From: an uncultured Acetatifactor sp.
GTDB lineage: Bacteria; Bacillota; Clostridia; Lachnospirales; Lachnospiraceae
Assembly (NCBI GenBank): GCA_910588225.1
Contig: CAJUQT010000014.1
Coordinates: forward strand, 1 to 64,000
Direction: 5' to 3'
Length of the DNA stretch: 64,000 nt
Shown: positions 33,104 through 42,830 of the stretch, in pieces
How the letters are laid out: each line of letters starts with the position of its first letter
Numbering within the stretch: the first letter of the stretch is position 1
Translations under genes and position numbers: made by a program
The notes under the pieces: generated by a model
What the model saw: only the letters and a program-made list of their open reading frames with translations
What the model was told of the DNA's origin: nothing
Databases searched by the model: none

Positions 33104-34210
33104 TCACCCCTTATCCAGCAGCCGATGTATCTTCTCATGGGGGTCCAGAAGCTTTGATATGGACTTGCCGGCATTCACAGAGTTGATGTAGATGGCAATA
33201 TATTTTGTGATATCCACCTCCCGATACCAGGGCGCATTTCGAATTTCATCCCGGCGGTAAGAAGCATTGGTAATGAATACAGCCTCCAGCGCATTCTTCT
33301 TATAGGCCTCATCAAAGCGCTGAATTCCCTCTGTGAACAGCGCAAAAGTCGCTATTGCAAATACTCTGTTAGCCCCCTGCTTTTTGCAGTATTTTGCCAC
33401 ATCCAGCATGGTGGTTCCTGAACAAATCATATCATCTACAATAAATACATCCTTATTCTTCACACTTGGTCCGATATATTTATGTACATCTACCACATAG
33501 TTGCCGCCCACTACCTTGGTTCTGGATCTGCGTTTATAGAAAATGCCCATGTCCAGTCCCAGTTCATTGGTATATTTATAATTCCTGGTGGTGGCACCCA
33601 AATCCGGAGAAATGAACAGAGAATGCTCCTCCGAGAATTCTATATCGGGATAATGCTTCTTAATCGCCTTGATTACCTGATAAATCGGGAACAAATCATC
33701 AAAACCGTTATAAGGAACCGCATTGGCCACCCGATTGTCATGAACGTCAAAAGCGGTGATGTTTCTCACCCCAATGTTCTCCAATTCCCGCAGGGCCATG
33801 GCACAGTCAAGTGATTCCCGGGAAATCCGCCTGTCCTGCCTGCTGGCATATAAAAGGGGTGAAATCACATTGATTCGGAACGCCTTCCCCCCAATGGCAG
33901 ATACCGTTCTCTTCAAATTCTGAAAGTGCTCGTCCGGAGACATGGGAATTGTCTGTCCGTGCATCTGATAAGAACAGGAATAATTTCCCACATCCACCAG
34001 AATATACACATCCGCTCCCCGGACGGTTTCCTCTAATACCGCCTTACCATCACCTGTGGAAAAACGGACAATCTGGGAGTTCACCACATGACATTCCTCC
34101 TTATTGTAAGTTTCCCGCAGATAATATTCAATTTTACTGGAAAGCTCCTCCGTTCCGCACAGAGGGATTAATACGATTGGAATAGAATGTTTTGCTGCCA
34201 ATGGACTCAT
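33104..34210 (-). CDS. prs: Ribose-phosphate pyrophosphokinase (PRPP synthetase)
   Basis: This enzyme makes PRPP from ribose-5-phosphate and ATP for nucleotide, His and Trp synthesis. It has 368 residues, longer than the ~315 of classical class I Prs. The N-terminal domain contains SPLLYASRQDRR (flexible loop/ATP site), and the PRPP-binding loop is DVFIVDDMICSGTTMLD. AAGGAGG precedes the ATG. It stands alone between a pseudogene and a divergently placed regulator. The long form is seen as a second prs paralogue in Clostridia (from memory), so this may not be the only copy. Confidence 0.87.
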   Translation of the reverse strand: MSPLAAKHSIPIVLIPLCGTEELSSKIEYYLRETYNKEECHVVNSQIVRFSTGDGKAVLEETVRGADVYILVDVGNYSCSYQMHGQTIPMSPDEHFQNLKRTVSAIGGKAFRINVISPLLYASRQDRRISRESLDCAMALRELENIGVRNITAFDVHDNRVANAVPYNGFDDLFPIYQVIKAIKKHYPDIEFSEEHSLFISPDLGATTRNYKYTNELGLDMGIFYKRRSRTKVVGGNYVVDVHKYIGPSVKNKDVFIVDDMICSGTTMLDVAKYCKKQGANRVFAIATFALFTEGIQRFDEAYKKNALEAVFITNASYRRDEIRNAPWYREVDITKYIAIYINSVNAGKSISKLLDPHEKIHRLLDKG

Positions 34211-34348
34211 GTTTTCCTCCTTATGTTATGACCTGAAGCTGCGTTTTGAATGTCAATTTCATCATGAATCAATTTAGAATCTGCATTTCCAGTTTATATT
34301 ATCTCTCCCACTTTTACAAGTCTAATTTGTCAACATTTCATTATCCCC

Positions 34349-35242
34349 TCATACTTCCTTCCGGAACCGGCTGGGCGTGGTCCCAAATTTCTTCTTGAAT
34401 AATCTGTTGAAATTTGACAGATTGTCAAATCCGGTCTGCTCCGCAATCTGCAGCACTGTGTCACTGCTGTTCCGCAACGCATGTGCCGCTTTCTCCAGGC
34501 GAAATCTAATCAGATACCCGGAGAATCCATATCCTGTAGCTTCCTTAAACCAACGCATAAAGTGGCTTTCGCTGTAGCCGCATTCGGCCGCCAGGTCTCT
34601 GATCGTCAGCCTCCTGTCATAATCCCTTTCCATCCTGGCCAACACCATCTTCAGCTTTTCCACGTGTTCTTTCTCCACCATTCCGTCTTTCCGTTCAACC
34701 CCCTGCTGAAACAGTACGGAAAACATAAGAAGCAATCTGCCCTTTACCCCCAGCTCATATCCCGCGGGTCTGGAAGCGCACAGGCGGTCCGCAGCATTCA
34801 GATACGCCGACACTTCTCCATGCAGCGGATTTTCTCTGCCCACACGGACAGGCAGCTGTATTTTCCCACTGGCCATAGGCTGCAGATATTTCTGTGAACA
34901 GATATCAATATGGTTCCCGCTCAGAAAGCTCAAATCAAAAATAATATTTTCATATTCCATCCGTTCCCCCTCTATGCTCTGCAGCCCATGGATCCGCCCG
35001 GGCATTATCAGAAAAATGTCTCCCTCCGCTGCCGTGAACGCATCATAATTCACCTGAACAATCCCCTTCCCACGCTTTACATAGATGATTTCCACGCTGT
35101 CCTGCCAGTGCAGCGGCACAAAAGTAAAATCCGTCGGAATGGTACAGGGATACACATTAAATGCAAACATTGTATCAGAATGTCTCTTCGTCTCATAATA
35201 GGCAGACCCGCTGATTTCATTTCGATTCTCAATCTTCTTCAT
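34349..35242 (-). CDS. AraC family transcriptional regulator (cupin + HTH)
   Basis: This 297-residue protein has an N-terminal cupin sugar-sensing domain (about 20-150, with YVKRGKGIVQVNYD and ADRL) and a C-terminal AraC domain (LTIRDLAAECGYSESHFMRW, ETGFDNLSNFNRLFKKKFG). ATG at 35242 has AGGCAGG upstream; a GTG at 35251 is the alternative. It is divergent from glycogen phosphorylase, with 138 bases between the start codons, so it may control that gene and itself. Confidence 0.85.
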   Translation of the reverse strand: MKKIENRNEISGSAYYETKRHSDTMFAFNVYPCTIPTDFTFVPLHWQDSVEIIYVKRGKGIVQVNYDAFTAAEGDIFLIMPGRIHGLQSIEGERMEYENIIFDLSFLSGNHIDICSQKYLQPMASGKIQLPVRVGRENPLHGEVSAYLNAADRLCASRPAGYELGVKGRLLLMFSVLFQQGVERKDGMVEKEHVEKLKMVLARMERDYDRRLTIRDLAAECGYSESHFMRWFKEATGYGFSGYLIRFRLEKAAHALRNSSDTVLQIAEQTGFDNLSNFNRLFKKKFGTTPSRFRKEV

Positions 35243-35280
35243 AGTATTCACCTGCCTTTCCCATTCCTAATATGATAGAA

Positions 35281-35308
35281 TTGTACTATATTTTGATGGT
35301 ATTATACA
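35281..35308 (+). promoter_or_regulatory. Predicted promoter of glgP
   Basis: TTGTAC (35281-35286) and TATACA (35303-35308) are 16 bases apart in the divergent gap, about 73 bases before the glgP ATG. Confidence 0.5.
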
Positions 35309-35380
35309 AGAATTATTTCCAGATATATGGTAAAAATGAAAATATCTTGTATGTGTTTCATAGGGAAAGGAGACTTCGAA

Positions 35381-37645
35381 ATGGCAGAGATAGAAACCAT
35401 CTTAACCGAATTATGTAAAAAAGATCTGGATACTTGCACTTACGAAGAAATCTATACAGCGCTGCTTCATTTTGTGGAGGCAGAAAGCGCAAAACGCGTT
35501 ACACCTGTCAGCGGACGTAAGCTTTACTATATTTCCGCTGAATTCTTAATCGGAAAATTATTGAGCAATAATCTCATCAACCTGGGACTTTACGACCAGG
35601 TAAAATCCTGCCTGGAGGCACACGGCAAATCCATGACGGAACTTGAAGAAATAGAGCCGGAGCCCAGCCTGGGCAACGGAGGCCTGGGCAGGCTGGCTGC
35701 CTGCTTCCTGGATTCTGTGGCCACCCTGAATCTTCCCGGAGACGGCATAGGCCTCAGATATCACTGCGGTCTGTTCCATCAGAACTTCACCCATCGCCTG
35801 CAGGATGAGACTCCTGATTTCTGGCTGGGAGAGCATGACTGGGCAGAGAAAACAGACATTACCTACACGGTATCCCTGGCGGGCAAGGATTACACTGCCA
35901 GGCTTTACCGAATCGCTGTCACAGGATATGAAGGCCGCACCAATTACCTGAACCTGTTCGACCTGGACAGCGTTGACAGTTCCTGTATCGGAGACGGCAT
36001 CAGCTTTGACAAATCTGACATAGCAAAGAACCTGACGCTGTTCCTTTACCCGGACGACAGCGACGATGCCGGACGTCTTCTGCGGATTTACCAGCAGTAT
36101 CTGATGGTCAGTGCCGGCGCACAGATGATTCTGGAAGAATGCACAAAACGCGGCAGTAATCTCCATGACCTGTACAATTATGCCGCCGTTCAGATCAACG
36201 ATACGCACCCTTCCATGGTCATTCCGGAATTAATCCGCCTCTTGTGTGCGAAGGGTATCGCATTTGAAGAAGCTGTGGAAATCGTCACCAAAGTCTGCGC
36301 CTACACAAATCATACGATCCTGGCGGAAGCGCTGGAGAAATGGCCCAGACACTATCTGAACGAAGTCGTACCGCAGCTGATGCCTGTCATTGAAAAGCTG
36401 GATGCCCTTGTCCGCTCGAAGACAGCAGACAAATCCGCCGCCATCATTGATGACAATGACCTTGTGCATATGGCTCACATGGACATCCACTTCACGCACA
36501 GCACCAACGGCGTGGCAGCCCTGCACACAGAAATTCTAAAAGACAGTGAGCTGAACCATTTTTACAGGCTCTATCCGGAAAAATTTAATAATAAAACCAA
36601 CGGAATCACATTCCGCAGATGGCTTCTGAAATGTAATCCGGAACTTACCGCTTTTATCGAAAGCCTCATAGGACCGGGCTTCAAAAAAGACGCTTCCGAC
36701 CTGGAGAAACTGGCGGCCTTCACAGAAGACGAAAATGTACTGCGCCGTCTGGCTGCCATCAAGCAGGACAACAAAAAAGCGCTGGCCCATTGGCTGAAAA
36801 ACACACAGAATATTACTGTCAATCCCGACAGTCTCTTCGCCATTCAGTCCAAGAGACTGCATGAATACAAGCGTCAGCAGCTGAATCTTTTATACCTGAT
36901 TCACCAGTATTTTGAAATCAAGGCCGGACATCTGCCCGGCACACCGCTGACCGCCGTTTTCGGCGCCAAAGCTGCCCCCGCCTACACCGTCGCAAAGGAT
37001 ATTATCCATGCGCTGCTGGTGCTGTCGGCAGTTATCGCCGATGACCCGGAAGTGTCAAAGTGGCTGCAGATTGTCTTTATTGAGAATTACAATGTCACTG
37101 CCGCCGAGAAAATGATTCCGGCCTGTGACCTCTCAGAACAGATCAGCCTTGCTTCCAAAGAAGCCTCCGGCACAGGCAACATGAAATTCATGCTGAACGG
37201 CGCACTGACCCTTGGCACTATGGACGGCGCAAATGTGGAAATCGCCGAGGCCGTAGGCCAGGAGAATATCTATATCTTTGGGGAGAGCAGCGCCCAGGTT
37301 ATCCGCAGGTATCGTCACGGCGACTATTGTGCCCGGGAATGGTATGACATTGATTCCAATATACGCAGGGCAGTAAATTTTCTCACCGGCAGCGAAATGC
37401 TGGCCCGTGGCAGCCGGGATCATCTGGGACGTCTCCAGAATGAGCTGATTCAGAAGGACTGGTTCCAGACCCTGCCTGACTTTAACGCCTACCTGGTCCG
37501 CAAGAGTCAGGCGCTGGCCGACTATGCACTAAACCCTCTGGACTGGACCAGGAGAGCTCTGGTCAATATCAGTAAGGCCGGATTCTTCTCTTCAGACCGC
37601 ACCATTGCGGAATATAACCATGATATCTGGCATCTGGGTATCTAA
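35381..37645 (+). CDS. glgP: Glycogen/alpha-glucan phosphorylase (GT35)
   Basis: This 754-residue PLP enzyme releases glucose-1-phosphate from alpha-1,4-glucan. Family blocks are EPEPSLGNGGLGRLAACFLDS (N-terminal), QINDTHPSMVIPELIRLL, TNGITFRRWL and EASGTGNMKFMLNGALTLGT, where the Lys of GNMKF binds PLP. I chose the ATG at 35381, preceded by AAAGGAG, over an upstream ATG at 35327 that would add an unmatched N-terminus. A terminator follows. No other glg gene is in the window. Confidence 0.95.
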   Translation: MAEIETILTELCKKDLDTCTYEEIYTALLHFVEAESAKRVTPVSGRKLYYISAEFLIGKLLSNNLINLGLYDQVKSCLEAHGKSMTELEEIEPEPSLGNGGLGRLAACFLDSVATLNLPGDGIGLRYHCGLFHQNFTHRLQDETPDFWLGEHDWAEKTDITYTVSLAGKDYTARLYRIAVTGYEGRTNYLNLFDLDSVDSSCIGDGISFDKSDIAKNLTLFLYPDDSDDAGRLLRIYQQYLMVSAGAQMILEECTKRGSNLHDLYNYAAVQINDTHPSMVIPELIRLLCAKGIAFEEAVEIVTKVCAYTNHTILAEALEKWPRHYLNEVVPQLMPVIEKLDALVRSKTADKSAAIIDDNDLVHMAHMDIHFTHSTNGVAALHTEILKDSELNHFYRLYPEKFNNKTNGITFRRWLLKCNPELTAFIESLIGPGFKKDASDLEKLAAFTEDENVLRRLAAIKQDNKKALAHWLKNTQNITVNPDSLFAIQSKRLHEYKRQQLNLLYLIHQYFEIKAGHLPGTPLTAVFGAKAAPAYTVAKDIIHALLVLSAVIADDPEVSKWLQIVFIENYNVTAAEKMIPACDLSEQISLASKEASGTGNMKFMLNGALTLGTMDGANVEIAEAVGQENIYIFGESSAQVIRRYRHGDYCAREWYDIDSNIRRAVNFLTGSEMLARGSRDHLGRLQNELIQKDWFQTLPDFNAYLVRKSQALADYALNPLDWTRRALVNISKAGFFSSDRTIAEYNHDIWHLGI

Positions 37646-37655
37646 AACGTACAGC

Positions 37656-37688
37656 AAATCGGCGCACCTTCTGCAGATGCGCCGATTT
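37656..37688 (+). terminator. Terminator of glgP
   Basis: AAATCGGCGCA (37656-37666) and TGCGCCGATTT (37678-37688) form a perfect 11-bp stem with an 11-base loop, with the U-run in the 3' arm. Confidence 0.75.
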
Positions 37689-37752
37689 GTCATAACTGTC
37701 TGAACGGATGGTTGCCGCGGTTTGCCATACAAAAGTACAACAGCATTCTGTC

Positions 37753-37780
37753 TTGACTTTTCCTGAAAAATGGATAATAC
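37753..37780 (+). promoter_or_regulatory. Predicted promoter of the AraC gene at 37837
   Basis: TTGACT (37753-37758) and TAATAC (37775-37780) are 16 bases apart, 57 bases before the ATG. Confidence 0.6.
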
Positions 37781-37836
37781 TAGCACTGTAAAGGTACGTA
37801 TCAAATCCCAAAATATCAAACAGGCAGGAAAGAAAA

Positions 37837-38679
37837 ATGAACCGAATCTCTTATGTCGGATATGACGCTGCTCATCCGGCAGATTTCAGATATGATATTC
37901 CGGAAGGTTTTCATAATTATTTACTGGTACTCACCACTACACCTGCTCTTTTCCGTGTCAGCGGCGTCACCTCGGAATACCCGGCCCATACGGCCATCCT
38001 GTATCCTCCGTATCACGCCATCTGGTATGGCGCTGCCGGAAAACAATACGGAAATCACTGGATTCGTTTCTCTTCTGACGAATCTTTTGTCACAAAATTT
38101 CCCCAGTACGCCGTGCCTTTTTCCGTTTCAGACCCGGAGTATTGTCGCAGCCTCTTTCAGCTTCTGACCTGGGAGGCCTCCCAGATGATCACACCGCTCA
38201 GAGGCGGTGCCGATTCCGATACGGTTTCTCCTGCCAGGAAGAAAAATCCCAGCTGGCTTCATCCTGTTTCTTCCGAAACAAATCTCATCATTTCCCAGCT
38301 GCTCAGAATTCTTTTTTATAAATTGTATGACGACCTGATGAATACAGAGGGCTCCTTCCATGATCACGAGCTGCTGGCACTGCGCCGTAAAATTTCCGCC
38401 GCGCCGCAGCTGCCCTGGAATACCTCCGATATGGCCAAAGAACTGCACATCAGCGTAGGTCATCTGCAGCTTATCTATAAGCAGAAATTCGGCATTTCCT
38501 GTATGGATGATGTAATCAGCTTCCGTCTGTTCAGGGCGAGAGACCTGCTGACCTACACCACACACAGTGTTGCAGAAATAGCAGCCCAATGCGGCTATAA
38601 CAACACGGAACATTTCTGCCGTCAGTTCCGCAAAAATACAGGACTTACCCCGGGGCAATATCGAAAACGCAGTTCCTGA
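37837..38679 (+). CDS. AraC family transcriptional regulator
   Basis: This 280-residue regulator has an N-terminal AraC-type sensing domain (about 15-120, PPYHAIWYGAAGKQYGNHWI) and a C-terminal double HTH (TSDMAKELHISVGHLQLIYK, EIAAQCGYNNTEHFCRQFRK, LTPGQYRKR). It is convergent with the GH3 gene, last in the glucuronoxylan operon, so a direct operon link is not shown. AGGCAGGAAAG precedes the ATG. Confidence 0.85.
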   Translation: MNRISYVGYDAAHPADFRYDIPEGFHNYLLVLTTTPALFRVSGVTSEYPAHTAILYPPYHAIWYGAAGKQYGNHWIRFSSDESFVTKFPQYAVPFSVSDPEYCRSLFQLLTWEASQMITPLRGGADSDTVSPARKKNPSWLHPVSSETNLIISQLLRILFYKLYDDLMNTEGSFHDHELLALRRKISAAPQLPWNTSDMAKELHISVGHLQLIYKQKFGISCMDDVISFRLFRARDLLTYTTHSVAEIAAQCGYNNTEHFCRQFRKNTGLTPGQYRKRSS

Positions 38680-38746
38680 TCTGCGTGATATCTCCCGACA
38701 GGTAAGTCCTCATTGCCTTATCCGGCTGTCGCCTTGTATAAATGTT

Positions 38747-40834
38747 CTATGAATTGTTCACAGAAATCACCATAGGCTTCATTCCCGTCAATTCCTCCGT
38801 CCTCGCATCCGGCTGCCCAAAGCCCACATATAATTTGTAAGCGCCTCCGGGATTGAATCTCTCTCCATTTTCGTTCACTACAGTAAACGCCCGTGCGTCA
38901 ATGGGCAATTCTGCCGTTACAGTTTCCTCTGCCTTTACAGCAATCCTCTTAAAAGCACACAACTGCGGATTGGGAACAGCAAATGTGGAATCCTCGGCTT
39001 TAATGTATACCTGCACAATCTCATCCGTATCACATATTCCCTCATTTTTCACGGTTACTGTCACATTGCCGTTCCTGAAAGCAGCGTCCTTCAGCACTGT
39101 CTTCCCATAATTCAGTCCAAATCCAAAGGGATACTGGGCTTTGCGTTCCATATAGCGGTAGGTTCTCCCCTTCATGGAATAATCTGTGAACTCCGGAAGC
39201 TCTTCCAGCGTCTCATAGAAAGTCACCGGAAGCTTTCCGAACGCAGACATCTCACCGAACAGCATTTTAGCTGCTGCTTTTCCGCCCTGAGCACCGGGAT
39301 ACCACAGCTGGACCACGGCATTAAAATGTTCGCTGGCATAGCCCATATCGATATCGCTTCCCGCACACATGCAGAGAATCACCGGTTTCCCACATTCCGC
39401 CATAGCCTCCATCAGAGCAAGCTGTGAATCCGGAAGCTTCAGAGATATCTTATCCCCTGAGGCATACTGATTGCTTCTGTCGCCTTCTTCTCCCTCCAGA
39501 CTTTCATCCAGCCCCAGACACAGGATAACCACATCGCTGTGTTCCGCCACAATCCTGGCCTCGGATATCCTGTCGTGGCGGTGACTTAATCCTTCTGTCT
39601 TTTCTCCGGCCAGTTTAGCGCCGACAGAATAAAGAATCCGGATGTCTTCTCCCACATATTGACGTATTCCGTCCAGAATTGTTATATACTCCGTGGCTGT
39701 CCCGTAATAATTTCCGATTAAAGCAGTCCTGCTGTCCGCATTGGGGCCAACCACTCCTATGGTGTGCAGTCTCTCCCTCCGCAGCGGAAGAATACCGTCA
39801 TTTTTCAGAAGGACAAAGCTTTCTGCCGCAGCCTTTTCCGCCAATGCCAGATGCTCTCTGCACTCCACCTTCTCATAGGGAATATTGTCGTACTCTGTCT
39901 CTTCGAATAATCCCAGCAAATATCTGGTAGTGAACAGTCTCACAGCCGCCTCCGTGATGGCATCTTCTGTGACAAGCCCTTTCTCATACGCACTCATCAT
40001 ATGAATATAAGTATTTCCACAGTTCACATCGCATCCGGCGTTCAATGCCATGGCCGCAGACTCTTCCGCGGTATCAGTTACCCCATGATGCGTATGGAAA
40101 TCTCTGATCGCCCAGCAGTCTGACACAAAATGTCCCTGGAACTCCCATTTCCCCCGCAGAATATCCTGAATCAGCGTTTTGCTGCCGCAGCAGGGTTCGC
40201 CGTTGGTACGGTTATAGGCTCCCATCACAGCCTCTACCTCCGCCTCCTTCACCAGCGCTTCAAATGCCGGCAGATAGGTCTCTTCCATATCCTTTGCCGT
40301 GGCCTGAGCATCGAATTCATGTCTCAGTCCCTCCGGTCCCGAATGTACGGCAAAATGCTTAGCACAGGCAGCCGCCTTCATCACAGGTCCGTCTCCCTGA
40401 AGGCTCTTCACAAATCTCACACCCAGTCTGGAAGTAAGATAAGGGTCTTCCCCGTATGTCTCATGTCCCCTTCCCCACCTGGGATCCCGGAAAATATTTA
40501 CATTCGGCGCCCAGAAGGTCAGTCCCTTATAGATATCCCTGTCCCCCTGTCCGGAATAGGCATTGTATTTTGCCCTTCCTTCCTCTGCAATCACTTCCGC
40601 AATATCAGACACCAGCTCTTCGTCAAATGCCGCTCCCATGCCGATGGCCTGGGGAAATACTGTGGCCTGCCCGGCTCTTGCAACTCCGTGAAGCGCCTCG
40701 TTCCACCAATTATAGGCCGGTATTCCCAGCCGCTCGATAGCCGGGGCATCATACCGCAGCTGGGACGCTTTTTCTTCCAACGTCATTTTTGAGACCAGCT
40801 CTCTCGCCTTTTTTCCTGCTTCTGCTCTGTCCAT
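38747..40834 (-). CDS. Glycoside hydrolase family 3, beta-xylosidase/beta-glucosidase
   Basis: This 695-residue enzyme has the GH3 N-terminal barrel (MTLEEKASQLRYDAPAIERL, FPQAIGMGAAFDEEL, KHFAVHSGPE), with the nucleophile Asp in HFVSDCWAIRD. The C-terminal sandwich contains LGLDESLEGEEGDRSN with a candidate acid/base Glu, and a fibronectin III-like end. There is no signal peptide, so it is cytoplasmic. I chose the ATG at 40834; a longer frame to 40912 adds an Arg/Lys-rich stretch. As the last gene after GH67 and a sugar importer, xylosidase activity on xylo-oligosaccharides is the most likely role. Confidence 0.88.
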   Translation of the reverse strand: MDRAEAGKKARELVSKMTLEEKASQLRYDAPAIERLGIPAYNWWNEALHGVARAGQATVFPQAIGMGAAFDEELVSDIAEVIAEEGRAKYNAYSGQGDRDIYKGLTFWAPNVNIFRDPRWGRGHETYGEDPYLTSRLGVRFVKSLQGDGPVMKAAACAKHFAVHSGPEGLRHEFDAQATAKDMEETYLPAFEALVKEAEVEAVMGAYNRTNGEPCCGSKTLIQDILRGKWEFQGHFVSDCWAIRDFHTHHGVTDTAEESAAMALNAGCDVNCGNTYIHMMSAYEKGLVTEDAITEAAVRLFTTRYLLGLFEETEYDNIPYEKVECREHLALAEKAAAESFVLLKNDGILPLRRERLHTIGVVGPNADSRTALIGNYYGTATEYITILDGIRQYVGEDIRILYSVGAKLAGEKTEGLSHRHDRISEARIVAEHSDVVILCLGLDESLEGEEGDRSNQYASGDKISLKLPDSQLALMEAMAECGKPVILCMCAGSDIDMGYASEHFNAVVQLWYPGAQGGKAAAKMLFGEMSAFGKLPVTFYETLEELPEFTDYSMKGRTYRYMERKAQYPFGFGLNYGKTVLKDAAFRNGNVTVTVKNEGICDTDEIVQVYIKAEDSTFAVPNPQLCAFKRIAVKAEETVTAELPIDARAFTVVNENGERFNPGGAYKLYVGFGQPDARTEELTGMKPMVISVNNS

Positions 40835-40865
40835 CCTCTTTTTTCCTCCTGAATTTTTCCTATAC

Positions 40866-40955
40866 TCGAGTAGGGGAATGCTTTTCTTCCCCTCTACTCG
40901 CACGGTCCGCATGCCGCCTTAGCGGCAAACTTCCCATTGCGGGCCTGCGCATAAA
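40866..40955 (-). repeat. Terminator-tail repeat, copy B
   Basis: On the minus strand, after the terminator at 40958-40980, TTTATGCGCAGGCCCGCA (40938-40955) is followed, after ~58 bases of nested hairpins, by ATTCCCCTACTCGA (40866-40879). The same two blocks follow the terminator at 21832 on the plus strand. The middle of this copy contains a CGAGTAG-GGGAA/TTCCCC-CTACTCG inverted repeat (40867-40900) and TGCCGC/GCGGCA. Confidence 0.5.
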
Positions 40956-40957
40956 GA

Positions 40958-40980
40958 AGGAACCGCCACAGGCGGTTCCT
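40958..40980 (-). terminator. Terminator between the binding-protein and GH3 genes
   Basis: AGGAACCGCC and GGCGGTTCCT form a perfect 10-bp stem with a 3-base loop; on the minus strand TTCTTTAT follows. It lies 33 bases after the binding-protein stop codon and 124 bases before the GH3 start, so GH3 may be expressed by read-through or its own promoter. Confidence 0.65.
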
Positions 40981-41013
40981 CCCTCCTCACAGTGTCCTGT
41001 GCTCTTCTGTTCT

Positions 41014-42729
41014 TTAATAGCCAAGTAAAGCTTTATTCTTCTGGAAAATCTCATTGACTCTGTCTAAATAACTCTGCAGGCCCAGGCCTTCCAGTTCCGC
41101 CTTGTACTCTTCCCACTGTGTCTCGATATCAGCCTGACCCACGATAAATTTCTGGATCCAGGTCTTAGTGGCATCACCCAGCGGTGTGGAAATCAGATTC
41201 AGCTCTTCGCTCTCTTCCTCGCTCGGCATATAAGGAGGATCAATAGGACGCTCATTCCTGTATTCAAAGATTCTATTATTGAAGTCTCTCTCGCCTTCAC
41301 TCATTTTTGAGGTCTTCAGCCAGCTGGAACCACCGTAAGCAAACATACCGCCGCCGAAACCAAAGTCTACGTTCAACTTCTTCTCCGCACCAGCATTCAG
41401 GCCGTTGTAAGTGATACCGGGATCCAGTTTCACTGTGTCGCCCTCCATGGTATAGGTTTCACCCTCTACACCCCACAGAGACAGCATCTGTCCTTCCGGA
41501 GAATACCACAGCCAGTCAACAAAGCGCAGCATCTTGATGAACCCTTCTTCACCCAGATCATCCAACGCATTCTGTGCAATCATGATACCATTTTCCAGCT
41601 TGGAATTCTCCATCTGAGGGAATCCGGCCGGTCCTCCGGGTACAAGCGCCATATACAGCTCCGCCTCCGGGAAGTTGGCTGTTACATTAGGCGTATAATC
41701 GGACAGCTGCTGATAGTTGGCTGTCATGGCAAAAGACTCACCATTGAAGAACTTTGCTCTTGCTGTGTCATCATCCTGAGAGAAGGATTCGGGATCCAGG
41801 ATACCTTCCTTCACCAGTTTGTTCAGGAAAGTCAGATATTCTTTCATGTTGTCCGTAGTATCCGGATAATAGAACTCCAGCTTGTCATGATCAAATTTCA
41901 GGGTACTGAAACCCCAGCCTGCAGCGACGCCATAGGAAGCTGCGACGATATTCAGCAGACAGTCACCCTTGGAATAATCGGAAATGACATAATCACATCC
42001 GGTATACTCTTTTACCTTCTTGCACGCCTCATAGAAGTCGTCATAAGTCCAGGTCTTCTCCAGCTCTGTAATATCTACACCTGCTGCTTCCCAGACATCT
42101 TTTCTGATCATGTAAGCATAGCCGCCGCCTGCCGCCTCCCAGATACCAGGAAGCTTATAATACTTGCCATTGGCCTGAAGCTGTACCTTCAGATACTGAT
42201 CGATTCCCCAGTCTTTCACACATTTCTGGTAATTGGGCATATACTGTACCCAATCAGAAATAGCTACTACCTGGCCGCCGTTTACGTATTGTCCCTCACT
42301 GTAAGTCTTGGGGATAATGTAAGGAGAGTCACCTGAGTTAACCAGCACGGACTTCTTGTCCTCATAATCTGTTCTGGCAATGATGGTCAGGTCAAAGGTT
42401 ACATTGGTCTTCTCCTCGATGGCAGACCAGAGTCTCCAGTTTTCCTGATAAGGATAGTTCTCATGATCGGAATACATCATGGAATAAACCACCGGCTCAT
42501 TGGAATGGAAGGTTACACCCTCGCCATAAGTATAGTCCAGTTCCCCTTCACTTTCGGTATCTGCCACATCTGTCTTGATCAGTTCCTCAGAACCGCCGGA
42601 TGAGGCATCCGAATTCCCGGCACCGCTGTTCTCAGGTGCGGATGAGTTTCCTCCTTCGTCACCGCAGGCTGCCATGGACAGAACCATTGCACCGGCCAGC
42701 ATCAAAGCCAACACTTTTTTTGCTTTCAT
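41014..42729 (-). CDS. Extracellular solute-binding lipoprotein (LplA-type)
   Basis: This 571-residue lipoprotein has a signal peptide ending at the lipobox MAAC (Cys22), then an acidic Ser/Gly/Glu linker (about 22-65) and a large family 1 binding domain. The size and the neighbouring LplB/LplC-type permeases place it in the oligosaccharide group. With GH67 as first gene of the operon, the ligand is probably 4-O-methylglucuronosyl-xylo-oligosaccharides (aldouronates). That is inference from context. The terminator after it suggests it is made in excess over GH3. Confidence 0.9.
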   Translation of the reverse strand: MKAKKVLALMLAGAMVLSMAACGDEGGNSSAPENSGAGNSDASSGGSEELIKTDVADTESEGELDYTYGEGVTFHSNEPVVYSMMYSDHENYPYQENWRLWSAIEEKTNVTFDLTIIARTDYEDKKSVLVNSGDSPYIIPKTYSEGQYVNGGQVVAISDWVQYMPNYQKCVKDWGIDQYLKVQLQANGKYYKLPGIWEAAGGGYAYMIRKDVWEAAGVDITELEKTWTYDDFYEACKKVKEYTGCDYVISDYSKGDCLLNIVAASYGVAAGWGFSTLKFDHDKLEFYYPDTTDNMKEYLTFLNKLVKEGILDPESFSQDDDTARAKFFNGESFAMTANYQQLSDYTPNVTANFPEAELYMALVPGGPAGFPQMENSKLENGIMIAQNALDDLGEEGFIKMLRFVDWLWYSPEGQMLSLWGVEGETYTMEGDTVKLDPGITYNGLNAGAEKKLNVDFGFGGGMFAYGGSSWLKTSKMSEGERDFNNRIFEYRNERPIDPPYMPSEEESEELNLISTPLGDATKTWIQKFIVGQADIETQWEEYKAELEGLGLQSYLDRVNEIFQKNKALLGY

Positions 42730-42830
42730 AAATTTCCTCCTTTAAATTTATTTAGTTCTATGGGCAGAGCGTTTCTTCTCTGCCTCCTGAACACATTGTA
42801 AAAAGTTCCGTGCACAGTTTCGGCGCACAT